Of a stretch of DNA of 64,000 nt, positions 46,140-57,706 are shown one piece after another. How positions within the stretch are numbered: position 1 is the stretch's first letter; each line of letters starts with the position of its first letter. This DNA is from Takakia lepidozioides (taxonomy: Eukaryota > Streptophyta > Takakiopsida > Takakiales > Takakiaceae): the NCBI GenBank assembly GCA_030704615.1, contig CM060732.1, forward strand, positions 41,709,053 through 41,773,052, written 5' to 3'. The notes under the pieces were generated by a model. It saw only the letters and a list, made by a program, of their open reading frames with translations. It was not told the origin of the DNA and ran no database searches. The position numbers and the translations under genes are program-made.

Positions 46140-48024
46140 TAGTGATTAGAGATGATCCAAATCTCCAAGCAACTTCCGTAACCAAATAGCCTCCTTTGCT
46201 GCTTGTGTAATGGACATGTACTCAGCTTTTGTTGATGACAATGCTGTTACAAAGTTGATTTTCTACTATCAACGTCTCATGCCCAGTCAGCATCAGCAAA
46301 CCCAACAAACTTAGATCTTCCACTCTCTTATAGAGTAGACCAGAGGTTGATGTTCCTCTTAGATATCGAAATATCTTCTTCACTGCTTTCCAATGGGTTT
46401 GTCCGGGATTTGAAAGAAATTGTGAGACCACTCCCACTGAATGTGCAATGTACAAACCATGCAATACACCAAACTGCCGACTGCGCTTTGATAAGGAGTT
46501 TTCCTCATATCTTCTTGCTCTTCTTGAGTCTTAGGTGTCATATCCTTCGTAAGTTTCAAACCAACTTCGAGAGGAGTTGATGTTGGCTTACTCATCTCCA
46601 ACTTAAACCTTTGTAGAATTGTCTCAATGTATTGTCGTTGATGCATGAATATTGTATGGTTCACTCAATCTCTGCTGATTTGAATACCAAGACAGAACCG
46701 AATCTCACCCATGTCAGTCATGACAAACTCAGCACTCAACAGTGCTTTGGTTTCTGGCAACAACCTTTTATGATCGTTGGTGACAATGATTGTGTCATCC
46801 ACATATAGAGCTATGACCACAAATTGCTTTCCCATCTTTTTCACATAGATGTTTGTGTCAGCAATGCTTCGCTCAAATCTTGCCTTTAAGAGGTAAGCAT
46901 CGATCCTAGCATACCAAGCTCGAGGACTTTGTTTGAGTCCATACAAACTCTTTTGCAGCTTACACACAATATCACTTCCTCCTTGTACAAACCCTTCAGG
47001 TTGTCTCATGTAGATCTCTTCTTGTAGTTCTCCATTCAGAAATGCGGTCTTAACATCCATTTGATGAACTTCGTGATCATGTTGAGCTGCAAGAGCTAAC
47101 TCCTTTAATTTGTGCATAGCCTTTAGCTACAAGACGAGCTTTGTACCGGTAAATAGATCCATCAACTTTGTACTTCAACTTGAAGATCCATTTGCAACCA
47201 ATGGCTCTTCGTCCTGTATACAACCTAGTGAGTGTCCATGTTTTGTTTTGCATCAATGAATCCAACTCTAAGTTGATTGCTATTTCCCATTGTAGGTTGT
47301 CTGGAGAGCGCATCGCTTCCTCATATGTAGCAGACTCAACCACTTGTGATGCTTCTTGCATAGCTTCGATGGCACTCATAGATATAATCAGCCTACTAGG
47401 AGCTTTTCTTTCCCGCTGAGATCTCCTTAGAATTGGCACATCTTCAACTTCATCTCTTGCTCCTCCAAGTGATGTGGTTTGCATTGGCCCGCACACATTA
47501 GAATGTACAATCTCCAATATACTTGTGGCTCTTTGTCCACCATCCTTAGGAAATTGACCTCGATGTTGCTTCCCTTCAAAGCAACCTTTGCATAGACGCA
47601 TATCGCTCATCTCCTTCAATGATAGTCCTTCCACAAAATGGCTTGAGAGTTGTATCTGTCTCAACTTCTTAATGCTCACATGACCTAACCTTCTATGCCA
47701 CAACTCTGTTTCTGACATGACAGGTGTAGATCCCAACTGTGGTGAAAATGTGGTAAGAGCACTAGAGACATGATGTTGTAATCTATACAAGCAATTATCA
47801 AGAAAAGCTCTTGCTACCACAACTTCTGAGCTATCTGTGATAGTACAACTCTCATCTTGGAATACCACTATGTATCCCTTTGCAACAATTTGCCTTACAG
47901 ACAGCAGGTTCTTTGTTAAAGTAGGGACATGTAAGACATTTTCCATCTCTATGGTTTCCCCTTCATTGAGCATAAGATAAACTGAGCCTTCTTCACCAAT
48001 GACATGCTTGCTATCATCTCCCAA
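46140..48024 (-). pseudogene. Copia pol with deleted integrase core
   Basis: This stretch begins with the GAG-pre-integrase motif HRRLGH and CKGCFEGKQHR (zinc-binding). It passes from the start of the integrase (VCGPMQTTSLGG, about 47460) straight to the post-integrase text RRSQRERKAP, so the DDE core of about 250 residues is gone. Reverse transcriptase follows in a new frame from 47117, with the catalytic YVDD near 46800, then RNase H remnants with stops (for example at about 46150). Without integrase and an open frame it cannot transpose by itself. Confidence 0.85.
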
Positions 48025-48052
48025 AAGAACATATTGTGTAAGTGAAAGAGAT

Positions 48053-49029
48053 CTATAGGATAAGAAATGCTCTCTCTGAACTCATATGTTGAGATGCTCC
48101 TGAATCAACATACCACACATGCTTCTGTCTAGTAGTGGCTGAGAGAGACACAACAAATAGAATAACATTCCTCTGATGAGTAGCTATGTTTCCTTGACTC
48201 TCTCTGCTGCGTTCATCTGCAATGCAATCCTTGATCATGTGACCAAGTTTCTTGCAATAAAAACACCTCACTTTGGCCTTTTTGATCTTTGAGCTAGATT
48301 GAGGTTTCTGAAACCTCTGGGACTTCTGAGACATATGTGAAGGGAGTCTTCTATTCAAGACTACTCCAGTCTTGCCTATGAACAAAGCTTTGTCTACCTC
48401 TGTAGACGTACCTTGACATTTTCTTCTTGTTTCCTCCTTGAGGAGAAGTCTTATGACAACATCAATAGTTAAGTTGGTTTGTCCTGCTAGAGACACCACA
48501 AAACCATCATAGGATTCAGGTAAGGTTGCCAATAGCACCACTGCGGCGTGTTCATCAGTCACATTAGTTCCCACAGAGACTAGTTGATCTCGAACACACA
48601 AAACAAATTCAAGTATTGTTCAACTGAGTCTGACTCGGTCATCTTCAGACCATAGAACTTTTGCGTCGCATACACTTGCGATGTGACATCCTTCGTCTCA
48701 TATATGCTTGCTAGCTTGTCCCAAACATCTTTAGCATTCTTAGCACTTATAATGAGATGCAACTGTTTGTCTCTCAAGCTTGTGATGATGCTAGCTCTTG
48801 CTTTCTGATCTTTCCTATCCCATATGGCTTGGCCAACAATAGTGTCAGGTCTTGGGACTAATCCATCAGTCACTCCCCATAGATCTTTGTCTAGAAGGAC
48901 CATCTCCATCCTAAACTTCCAGGTTTGATAGTTAGCTCCATTGAATCGATCTTCCACTCTCACATCTAATGCACTCGTCATAGACATAGAAGGAGGATTG
49001 CTAGAAGACGACGCTCCAGCCATAATCAA
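48053..49029 (-). pseudogene. Copia gag with zinc knuckle and protease start
   Basis: The first part (49029-48600) is typical copia Gag (FNGANYQTWKFRMEMVL, WDKLASIYE). It is frameshifted at about 48600 into a second frame containing the CCHC knuckle CFYCKKLGHMIKDC and the aspartic-protease motif WYVDSGAS. Gag forms the particle; the protease matures it. A stop follows at 48053. Confidence 0.8.
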
Positions 49030-49084
49030 GTTCTCTCAATCTCAACTACCAACCCTCACCTAGAAAAGAATTGCTCTGATACCA

Positions 49085-49411
49085 TGTTGGAATTCGACAA
49101 AGAATAGAGATAAAAGATGAACTGATTACTGAGAACTCTCCACCCAACCATAGGACCACAACAAGCTGTGTCCACCCTCCGAGCTCTCCCTATTTATATT
49201 CAAAGTCTAATCCAGAAATAGCTGAGATAACTATAGCATAACTCCATGCTTTTACTTAAGTTATCTCCACGTGCTATTCTGGTACAATGACTTGAGTCAC
49301 TAATAACTGAGGCTAACTTTAGCTATCTTTTAGCTAACCGAGGCTTATCTCTATTGTTAACTGTGACTTGTCAGTATGTCTGGTTGTAGATATGTTTAAT
49401 TACTTCCAACA
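49085..49411 (-). repeat. Copia 5' LTR
   Basis: 327 bp, differing from the other LTR at six positions. It is followed on the inside by the tRNA primer site. Confidence 0.9.
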
Positions 49412-50400
49412 TATAACATGAGCCAGAGAGAAACAACCTCATTTTGCATATATGTATGTGAAGTGTACAATTAACACATGGTCTTCCAGCTACATCGATC
49501 ACTATCACATCAGCGGATACAGTAGCCACAAGCACAATAAAACCACAGGGAAACCAATGTGATACGTTCACATTGAGTACCTACAAATAACAGCCAACTC
49601 ACACTACGCCTGCATTAAACTTCTGCCTGCTGCACACACACACGACGAAGGAGCACAGTAGCGTAAGCGCTCTGCATGGCCCAACAAACCCATAAACCTC
49701 ACTGTCATACCTACAAATAACAGCCAACTCACACTACGCCTGCATTAAACTTCTGCCTGCTGCACACACACAACGAAGGAGCACAGTAGCGTAAGCATGA
49801 AGCTGCTCTGCATGGCCCAACAAACCCATAAACCTCACTGTCATGGGCAATGAGAGTCGGCACTGTAAAAGATCCTGGATTTTGGAATTGCTCGACTCCG
49901 TTAGCATGCACTCATGAACAAGTAAGCTTCGTTAGGTTTGTTTGTCCCTTTGCACACGATGCTATCTAAGCCTACTCTACATGTTATCGACTGGGAGTCG
50001 ACAGACAGCGGCGGTCCAAATGCTGAGTCTAGCACCCATCTTATTAATATCGTAAGTACCTCTACTGGTCACTGCCAGGGCCCTGCAAGCTCCACAGTGG
50101 CGACGAGTTGTGGACGGAGGCAACTACGGAGACGGAGGCGCGAGGCTCGTGTTGTGTAGCGTCCAGAATTAGGGTTGGGGAAAACGTTTGGGACAGGTTC
50201 GGCAGCCCAAGAACGTTTGCTGGTCGTGTTTACGATGGCAGAGCTGCTGGTGACCTGATGTGGAGGATGAAGGCACTTCCTTGTTAGATTCCTCTCCGGT
50301 CTGATTGTTGTGAGGATAGTGTTTGTAGTTGATGAGTTCTGGCGGGGGTATCGAGTGTTGTGAAGGTGTTGTTTTTGGAGAGGGAGAGAGGGGAAGGAGG
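49412..50400. other. STT3 upstream region with a 130-bp tandem duplication
   Basis: Two copies of a ~130-bp unit (ACCTACAAATAACAGCCAAC ... CCTCACTGTCAT) lie at 49579-49708 and 49709-49845; the second has a few extra bases before GCTCTGCATGG. From 50.1 kb the sequence becomes GC-richer and leads into the STT3 start, so the promoter and leader are probably between 49.9 and 50.4 kb. No clear TATA box was found. Confidence 0.55.
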
Positions 50401-50404
50401 AAAA

Positions 50405-53400
50405 ATGAGTTCGAAAGCAGCGAACGGGCCGGGAAAGGCTGCGTTGCTGCCCCCGTCACCGCCATCCTCTGCCCTGTCCGCAAAATGGGATGGGTTATAC
50501 ACTTATGTGAAGAATTTTAGACTAAAAACCAAGCAGCAGGAGCTATTGATCAGAGTGAGTGCGCTGGTGCTCATTTACATTCTGGCATTCGCGACACGCC
50601 TATTCAGTGTGCTGCGTTATGAAAGTGTAATCCATGAGTTTGATCCTTACTTCAACTACAGGACGACTCTCTTCTTGACAAAGAAAGGATTCTATGAGTT
50701 CTGGAACTGGTTTGATTATGAGAGCTGGTATCCTCTTGGCCGAATCATTGGTGGCACTTTGTACCCTGGCCTCATGGTCACAGCTGCATTCATTTATTGG
50801 ACGCTACGATTCTTCAGTTTTGCTGTTCATATCAAGGACGTGTGCGTGCTCACTGCCCCGTTCTTTGCATCAAACACAGCGATTGTCTCCTACTTCTTTG
50901 GCAAGGAGCTTCGGGATAGGGGGACAGGACTCATTGCTGCAATGTTTATGGCAATCTGCCCGGGATACATCTCTCGCTCGGTTGCAGGATCTTATGATAA
51001 TGAAGGCGTTGCGATCTTTGCCCTGGTCTTAACTTTTTATCTATTTGTCAAGGCTGTAAACACTGGCTCTCTAGCGTGGTCTGTGGCGGCAGCATTCGCA
51101 TATTTTTATATGGTCTCTGCTTGGGGAGGTTACATCTTCATCATCAACTTGCTCCCGATCTATGTGTTGGTGCTGTTGGTGAGTGGGCGCTATTCACTCC
51201 GTCTGTACATTGCATACAACACCATCTACATCTTGGGAATGCTGCTGGCAATGCAGATTCGGTTTGTCGGTTTCCAGCATGTGCAGTCGGGGGAGCACAT
51301 GGCAGCCATGGGCGTTTTTTTCTTGATGCAGGTAATATTGCTACTCCACTTCTTCCTCATTTCCACTTGCCCTTTCAGTCGAGCTTGAAGGTTGCCTTTC
51401 ACTATAATTGCTTGATGGTCACATGGTTGAGGAAACAGAGGACCCTGCACACGATTATCCTTGTCATAGATGGACTGTAACCACACCTCATAGGGACTTA
51501 CAATTGAGTGAGACTCGTTAAATCGTGCATTAGCGGGAACTTGCCTCTGGGGAGACTCTCGAAGAGATAGGGACTTACAATTGATGAGACTCGTTAAATC
51601 GTGCATTAGCGGGAACTTGCCTCTGGGGAGACTCTCGAAGAGACTCCACTTCTTCCTCATTTCCTCCCACTTGCCGTTCAGAGTCGAGCTGAAGGTTGTG
51701 CCTTTCACTATAATTGCTTGATGGTCACATGGTTGAGGAAACAGAGGATCCTGCACACGATTATCCTTGTCATAGATGGACTGTAACCACACCTCATAGG
51801 GACTTACAATTGAGTGAGACTCGTTAAATCGTGCATTAGCGGGAACTTGCCTCTGGGAGACTCTCGAAGAGAAATGCTGGAACCCCTTTCAACTTGTCAC
51901 TCCATCCAATGGCCCTATTTCAAGCTTCGCTGACACTGGTGAATTAGGTCTTATACACTCGACTTGCTATGGCAGGAGGACTGTATGGGCATGTAGGAAG
52001 ACTTCATTTTTTTTCAACTTGCAATGGCTTCCCTCTTGAAGGAGGGCTGCCTACTTCGTACTGCGTGCAATTCCCACATTGCCTTCAAGCAGTAAGTCCC
52101 ACAACAAGCCAGGGCTTTAATAACACCCTCTCTATTGATATTTTGGGGTTGCCACACACATGTTCAGGGAGTCAAAATGCCCCAATCCATCTTAAAGTAA
52201 CAGAAACATGTCTCAGCAATATCAATGCAGGAACTGACCTGCCATTATAGGTTTGCTCGCGAATCTTCATTGTGCTTGAAGTCTGGTTAGTGGGTACCTT
52301 TGCATTTGGGTGGAACTAACTCCACAGTTAGTTTATGGATGGCAAACTGGCCCACTAATTCTTCAAGCATGTAGCATAACACCTTGGCCAAAATGTGCTA
52401 AACCTAGGCTTTGACTTGCAGAGTGCAAGATGGCGATTGAAAACCTTCCACATTGCATTTGTGCTTGTGGAAGATTGTAAGTGGTGGACCAAAGGAGATA
52501 ACAGGATGCAGAAGATCAGATTGTATTGTAAGGGTTTATGTGCAGAACTGCAGACATGTGGAGAGAGATTTTGATGGGTCCCCCTTGCAATGCAGGTATT
52601 CTATTTTGCCAATTGGGTGAGACAAGAGCTCGGGGATCCCAAACTGTTTCGATCCTTCCTTAAGATTACAGTGAGAATTGCAGCCACTGTTGGAGGTCTG
52701 GGGCTTGGTGTGGGTATGGCAACAGGGTACATTTCTCCATGGACAGGCAGATTCTACTCTCTTCTGGATCCGACATATGCTAAAGATCACATCCCCATCA
52801 TTGCCTCTGTTTCTGAGCACCAACCGACGTCATGGTCTTCGTTCATGTTTGATTTTCACATTCTCTTGATCCTCTTCCCCGCAGGCCTCTACTTCTGTTT
52901 CAAGAAGCTCACTGATGCAACTATCTTTGTTATTATCTATGGTATGACCAGCTTGTATTTTGCCGGAGTTATGGTTCGTCTCATTTTAGTGGCTACCCCA
53001 GCTGTTTGTTTAATCATTGCTGTGGCGGTGTCGGCTAGCCTCAAAAACCTGTCTGTGCTGGTGAGAGAGAAGATCCCAGTCCTGTCGTCTGCCAAGACTT
53101 CGGGGAGTCAGAAGGCCTCTGCAAAGGTGAATCCTTTATCTAGGGCCAGTCACTAATATACATGTGGCAAATAAATATACTGAACACCGGAGAACCTTCG
53201 CTAAACCTGACTTTCTGTACTTGCAAGTCTGAAGCGAATTCTAACTGATTCTGGGTGGTGACCTTGTTACAGAGTGGGATTGACCAGCCGTTGCCGTTCC
53301 AAAAAGAGGGCTCATTGCTATTTTGATGCTGGGCAGTCTATACTTGTTAATAATTGTGTTTCACTGCAATTGGGTGACATCGGAGGCTTACTCATCACCA

Positions 53401-54992
53401 TCAATCGTGCTGGCAGCACGGCAATCCAATGGAGACCGTGTCATATTCGATGACTTCCGTGAGGCCTACTTTTGGCTCCAGCATAACACGCCTACAGATG
53501 CCAAGGTCATGTCATGGTGGGACTACGGATATCAGATTACAGCCATGGCCAACCGGACAGTGATTGTGGATAACAACACCTGGAACAACACACACATCGC
53601 GACTGTCGGACGGGCAATGTCTTCCTATGAGGACGAAGCCTATGAGATTATGCAGCAACTGGATGTGGACTACATACTTGTGGTGTTTGGGGGGGTAACC
53701 GGATACTCCTCAGACGACATCAACAAGTTTGTGGACTGAAACCCCTGGTGTCATGTCCATTTTCCACTTTTTAAGGTTCTTTGGTACTCAATGTTTTCAT
53801 TGTACGAGTATGAAAAAGCTTGCAGTTGCACTTGTTTAAGACTTCTTTGCCAAATTCCAGGGGCTCCTAGGCCCTTCTTACCACGGGGCCACTTGTATGG
53901 GTTGGAAACTGTGTTTGTTAGCCAACCATGTTTGGGGCTAATGCTAGATGGAAGAATGTCAACTAATATTCAAGCTGTTTTATTCGAACTGATAAAATCT
54001 GCTTGGTGGCTGAGCTTGCAGGTTTCTTTGGATGGTACGTATTGGAGGAGGTGTTTTTCCTATTATCAGGGAGTCTGATTACCTAAACAATGGCGAATAT
54101 CGAATTGACAAGGAAGCTGCCCCCAAGATGCTTCAATGCTTAATGTATGCTTGGTGACAGTGTTTCTGTCCTTCCTTGCACCTGTGCAATCTGCTTTCAT
54201 ACTATCTGTTTGAATTGGGTACATCGTGATTGACAGAGTTATCAAGCTAGCTTGATTACTTCAGAAAATGCTGGCAGTACATAGTATCTGTCATAGGAAA
54301 TTTCGAAAAATGATATCATGAAACCATCAAAACGCTAGCATGAAACATTAGTATGCTCAACAGCATCGTCTCTCAAATCGACAGTCTCTTCATCATCCAC
54401 TTCCCAGGGAGAGGTTGGGACTAACAAATCCATTTGTGGATGCTGAGCAGGTACAAGCTATGTTACTACAGGTTTGGAGAACTGAGCACAGAGTATGGCA
54501 AACCCCCTGGGTAATTCTCATTTCTAATCTCTTTGTTCTTAAAAAAATAGGCACTGTTATGCATCTAGCCCACTCCTGTTGTGTTCCACTACTCACAACA
54601 GTCTACCAACTGTGCTTCTTTGGAAGTTTTAGATAGTTGATTTTTTCCTCCTCTGAGAGGTTGCCATGGTCATGGTTCTCTGTGGGTTGTTTCAAAAGTC
54701 AGCACTAATTAGATCCCAGAAAAGATGGGCGGAAATGGAACATAACAGAGTCCCTCGATGGCTTTGAATCAAGTCATATGTGGCAGCCCTAAACTTTCAT
54801 TTGTCAGTTGAAAGTTTGGGAATGAAATTCAAGCTGCCTTTTTGTGTTTTTCTCTATTGCAGATGGGATCGTGCCCGAGGAGCAGAAATTGGAAACAAGA
54901 ATGTGGAGCTGCAGTATGTGGAAGAGGCGTTCACGTCATCCAACTGGATTGTTCGAGTTTATAAAGTGAAACCCCTGGATAACCGGTGGTGA
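50405..54992 (+). CDS. STT3: STT3, catalytic subunit of oligosaccharyltransferase (one 1-nt lesion)
   Basis: STT3 transfers the lipid-linked glycan to Asn in N-x-S/T sites in the ER lumen. Six exons with GT-AG borders: 50405-51331, 52596-53126, 53273-53726, 54022-54144, 54451-54510 and 54863-54992 (stop TGA). They would give about 741 residues, the normal length. Visible motifs are [10 protein letters not shown] and GSYDNE (metal-binding acidic sites), SVSEHQPT, the catalytic [15 protein letters not shown], and the C-terminal [17 protein letters not shown] multi-span hydrophobic N-terminal half is present. Exon 3 has one base too few in the GGG run at 53308-53310; without that, all phases fit. 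Either the gene is freshly broken or the assembly dropped a G. The start ATG is the one giving MSSKAANG, 45 bp into the open frame. Confidence 0.93.
51226..51880 (-). repeat. Tandem duplication with antisense coding-like text in STT3 intron 1
   Basis: The intron carries a ~300-bp tandem duplication (about 51343-51643 and 51644-51880), with an extra 76-bp repeat in the first copy. On the minus strand the duplicated unit reads '[45 protein letters not shown]', open across both units for 188 codons. This looks like an exon of an unrelated gene inserted and duplicated. I do not recognise the protein. Confidence 0.55.
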
Positions 54993-55985
54993 TTTTCATT
55001 GCGTTGTGCCTCACCTTCCCGGGGTACACATGCCTGTACTTTTTGAGATCACAGGCTGCACTGCCCCTGAGCCCTCAGCATTTACTTTTTTTGTGAGGCA
55101 ACCCTGTTAACTTAATTTGACAGACAAGTTATGTTCAGGATCAAGAGTCAAGTCTGTTGTGCCAACACGTCTCAGAACTTAGATTATGCAAGCGCCACCC
55201 ATACCTTCATGGGGTCTCTTGTTGAGAGTAGAGGTCACATGTTTTCAGGATTATGAAGACCTGGTGAACTTTCAAAGAAACACACACCTCAGCATTTCTA
55301 CACATTCTGGAAATTTCCTTGCCAGAATGTGGTAGGCTAACTACCTTGGGAGAGAAAGGTTTATATTTTTTGTTGACTTTGTCAATTTATCAAGATCCTT
55401 TAGGTCATAATTACCTTGCACTTGAGTGAGTTATATGAGGCGAATCTAGGTTTCAGTGTTGGCCAAGAAAGGAAGACAAGAGAATGACTTCTCCAGCTCA
55501 GGTTGAACTTGTTTTTCAACCATCTAGAAGTTTTGTGCTGAGACCAGAGTTTTATGGTACTCATTCTCAGGGTTTTCATATTTTAGGAGCTGTATCACCC
55601 AACTATTCCATTGGTTTGATGGCTTGCAGATCATTCTGCCCTGACAATTCAAGGAAATCTCTTCTCAGGGTCGGGAGTTGCTGTGGAGAAAATTGCAACC
55701 GAAAAGTCTAATTATGATGATTTTATCCTTGTTTAGGGGAATGTGGATTTGCCAAATTAATTTACCAAATCATAAAGTGTCTATATCCAAGCTCCTTTAG
55801 TGCATTACTCTGAAAGCATACAAGACAGAAAACTTACAAGACTGTCTGAAGGGTCTATCGGGTTTTGCTGCCTTCGTGTTCTTTCAGTTGCATTGCACAA
55901 CATTGTAGTGTATTGCATTTCATGTGGATGCAGCACATGGGGTGTTTATTTGTGTTGGGCTCTATCGATTGCACTAGGGTTTAGG
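54993..55985. other. STT3 3' flank, no gene seen
   Basis: Probable 3' UTR followed by intergenic sequence. ORFs are short and featureless. No clear poly(A) signal could be chosen among several AT-rich spots. Confidence 0.4.
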
Positions 55986-56146
55986 AATTCTAGCGACGAC
56001 CGAAGGTCGGAAGCTAGTTTAGCGTAGAGCAGGAATAGGGTGCCATAGTGCCTCGTCATCATCGTCACGTCATCGTCGCCATGTCATCGTCGCCACGTTT
56101 CGTCGTCGTCAATTTTCGTCGGACCTGCCCGAACTGCCCGAAAATG
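55986..56146. repeat. Dispersed hairpin element, copy 2 (inverted)
   Basis: Starts TCTAGCGACGACCGAAGGTCGG (hairpin CGACC-GAA-GGTCG) and continues through AGCTAGTTTAGCGTAGAG and a series of CGTCATCGTCGCCACGT units to CTGCCCGAAAATG. It matches 41225-41426 reverse-complemented, with fewer intact ACGTGG motifs. Confidence 0.6.
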
Positions 56147-56199
56147 TCTTTGCAGCGCGAGGAAGGGACGACGATACGGTACCCGCCATCCTTGAGCGC

Positions 56200-57700
56200 G
56201 GAGGGGTTTCAAGCAATGTGGTGAGGGCACGTTCTTCTTCGACCTATTTCAGCCTGTTTTGCCTTCTCATCAGACTCAGGCCGTGTTTCAATCTCTGCCT
56301 GCTCAGCTGCACCGTGGTGGTTCTCACATACCAATCCGACATTACCTGACTACAGAGACAAGCAGCACACACAAGAGGTCCTTGTGGGTTGATGGTCGGT
56401 CAAATCCTCCATGGGTCATGACACAAGGTCAAGGACAATGTGGTGAGGGCGCCTTCTTCTGCACACACAAGAGGTCCTTTTGGGTTGATGGTCGGTCAAA
56501 TCCTGCATGGGTCACGACACAAGGTCAAGGACAATGTGGTGAGGGCACCTTCTTCTTCGACCTATTTCAGCCTGTTTTTCCCTCTCATCATACTCGGCCC
56601 TGAGATGCATATGGAATTCTGTAAGTTAGCTCGTTGCAGGGTGGATCTGTGGTGGTTTGGAGTGACTTTGACAAGTTACTGCCGATGTGGCAGCGGGAAA
56701 GTATCCAAAAACAGATAACAGAGATGAGGAGAAGCTGGGACAATGGAGACAAAAAGGTGAATGCCCGTTGGACTACAGAGTGAAGCAGATGCAATTCAGA
56801 ATTGGAACTCTGTAATAAGTAGGGTTGGGGTGTTTGCTGACAACCGCAATCGCAAGGTGTGGCTTTTCTTAATGTACGATGTGAAGAAGTTTGTCCATCC
56901 TGCAAATGTGGGCTCTTGGTTCCTGTTAGTACCATGATTTGGTATTCTTCCTGATGTTTACAAGGTTCTCGGGAGAGTCAGATTGGTCTTAGCAGGCCGT
57001 GTTTCAATCTCTGCCTGCTCAGCTGCACCGTGGTGGTTCTCACAGACCAATCCGACATTACCTGACTACAGACACAAGCAGCACACTCAAGAGGTCCTTT
57101 TGGGTTGATGGTCGGTCAAATTCTCCATGGGTCAGGACACAAGGTCAAGTACAATGTGGTGAGGGCACCTTCTTCTTCGACCTATTTCAGCCTGTTTTGC
57201 CCTCTCATTAGACTCGGCACTGAGATGCATATTGAATTCTGCAAGTTAGCTTTTTGGGTGGATCTGTGGTGGTTTGGAGTGACTTTGACAAGTTACTGCT
57301 GATGTTGCAGCAGGAAAGTATCCAAAACTGATAACATAGATGAGGAGAAGCTTTGGAATGAACACTTTCTGACGCCAGTCAATGGTGGGACAATGGAGAC
57401 AAAAGGTGAATGCCTTTTGGACTACAGAGAGAAGCAGATGCAATTCAGAATTGGAACTACTGTAATTAGTAGGGTTGGGGTGTTTGCTGGAAGAGCTTCA
57501 CATCGTCGGTGTCAGCTGCTAGCAGCAAGGCTGAGGATGTATTCATGATTTCTCCACAGGCAGGGATAGCTGAAGGACCATGGATAGAGGTCCAGATTCA
57601 TCCAAGAGGGCCGGATATCAAGCTCCAGATTACCTATGATTCCCTGTGGATCAATAGCTACAAGAAACCTGCATGAGTAGATGGTCAACTAAAGGCAGCA
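56200..57700 (+). repeat. PPR-linked dispersed repeats in tandem
   Basis: A block beginning CGTGTTTCAATCTCTGCCTG occurs at 56280 and again at 56999 (period about 718 bp). An internal piece with AAGAGGTCCTT.TGGGTTGATGG is itself doubled at 56376 and 56470. The right end (57545-57680) reads 'IQVHPRGPDIKLQITYDSLWINSYKK'-like text leading directly into the PPR gene. The same pieces occur reversed at 5.6-7.7 kb. Confidence 0.6.
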
Positions 57701-57706
57701 ACTGCA

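Larger units (their letters stand above)
45531..49411 (-). mobile_element. Ty1-copia LTR retrotransposon, internally deleted
   Basis: The 327-bp LTRs at 45531-45857 and 49085-49411 begin TGTTGG and end CCAACA; by eye they differ at 6 positions (about 98% identity). The element reads leftward. The primer site TGGTATCAGAGC (49084-49073), complementary to initiator-Met tRNA, follows the 5' LTR, and a purine-rich GAGTGAGAG precedes the 3' LTR. Gag, zinc knuckle, protease, GAG-pre-integrase, RT and RNase H text follow in copia order, with frame breaks and stops. Most of the integrase core is missing. The flanking 5-mers (CTCAT and TATAA) do not match, so no target duplication is visible. The copy is young but cannot act on its own. 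Confidence 0.9.

Noticed and set aside
45526-49416. Target-site duplication of the copia element
   Set aside because: The 5-mers beside the LTRs are CTCAT and TATAA; shifting by one or two bases does not help.
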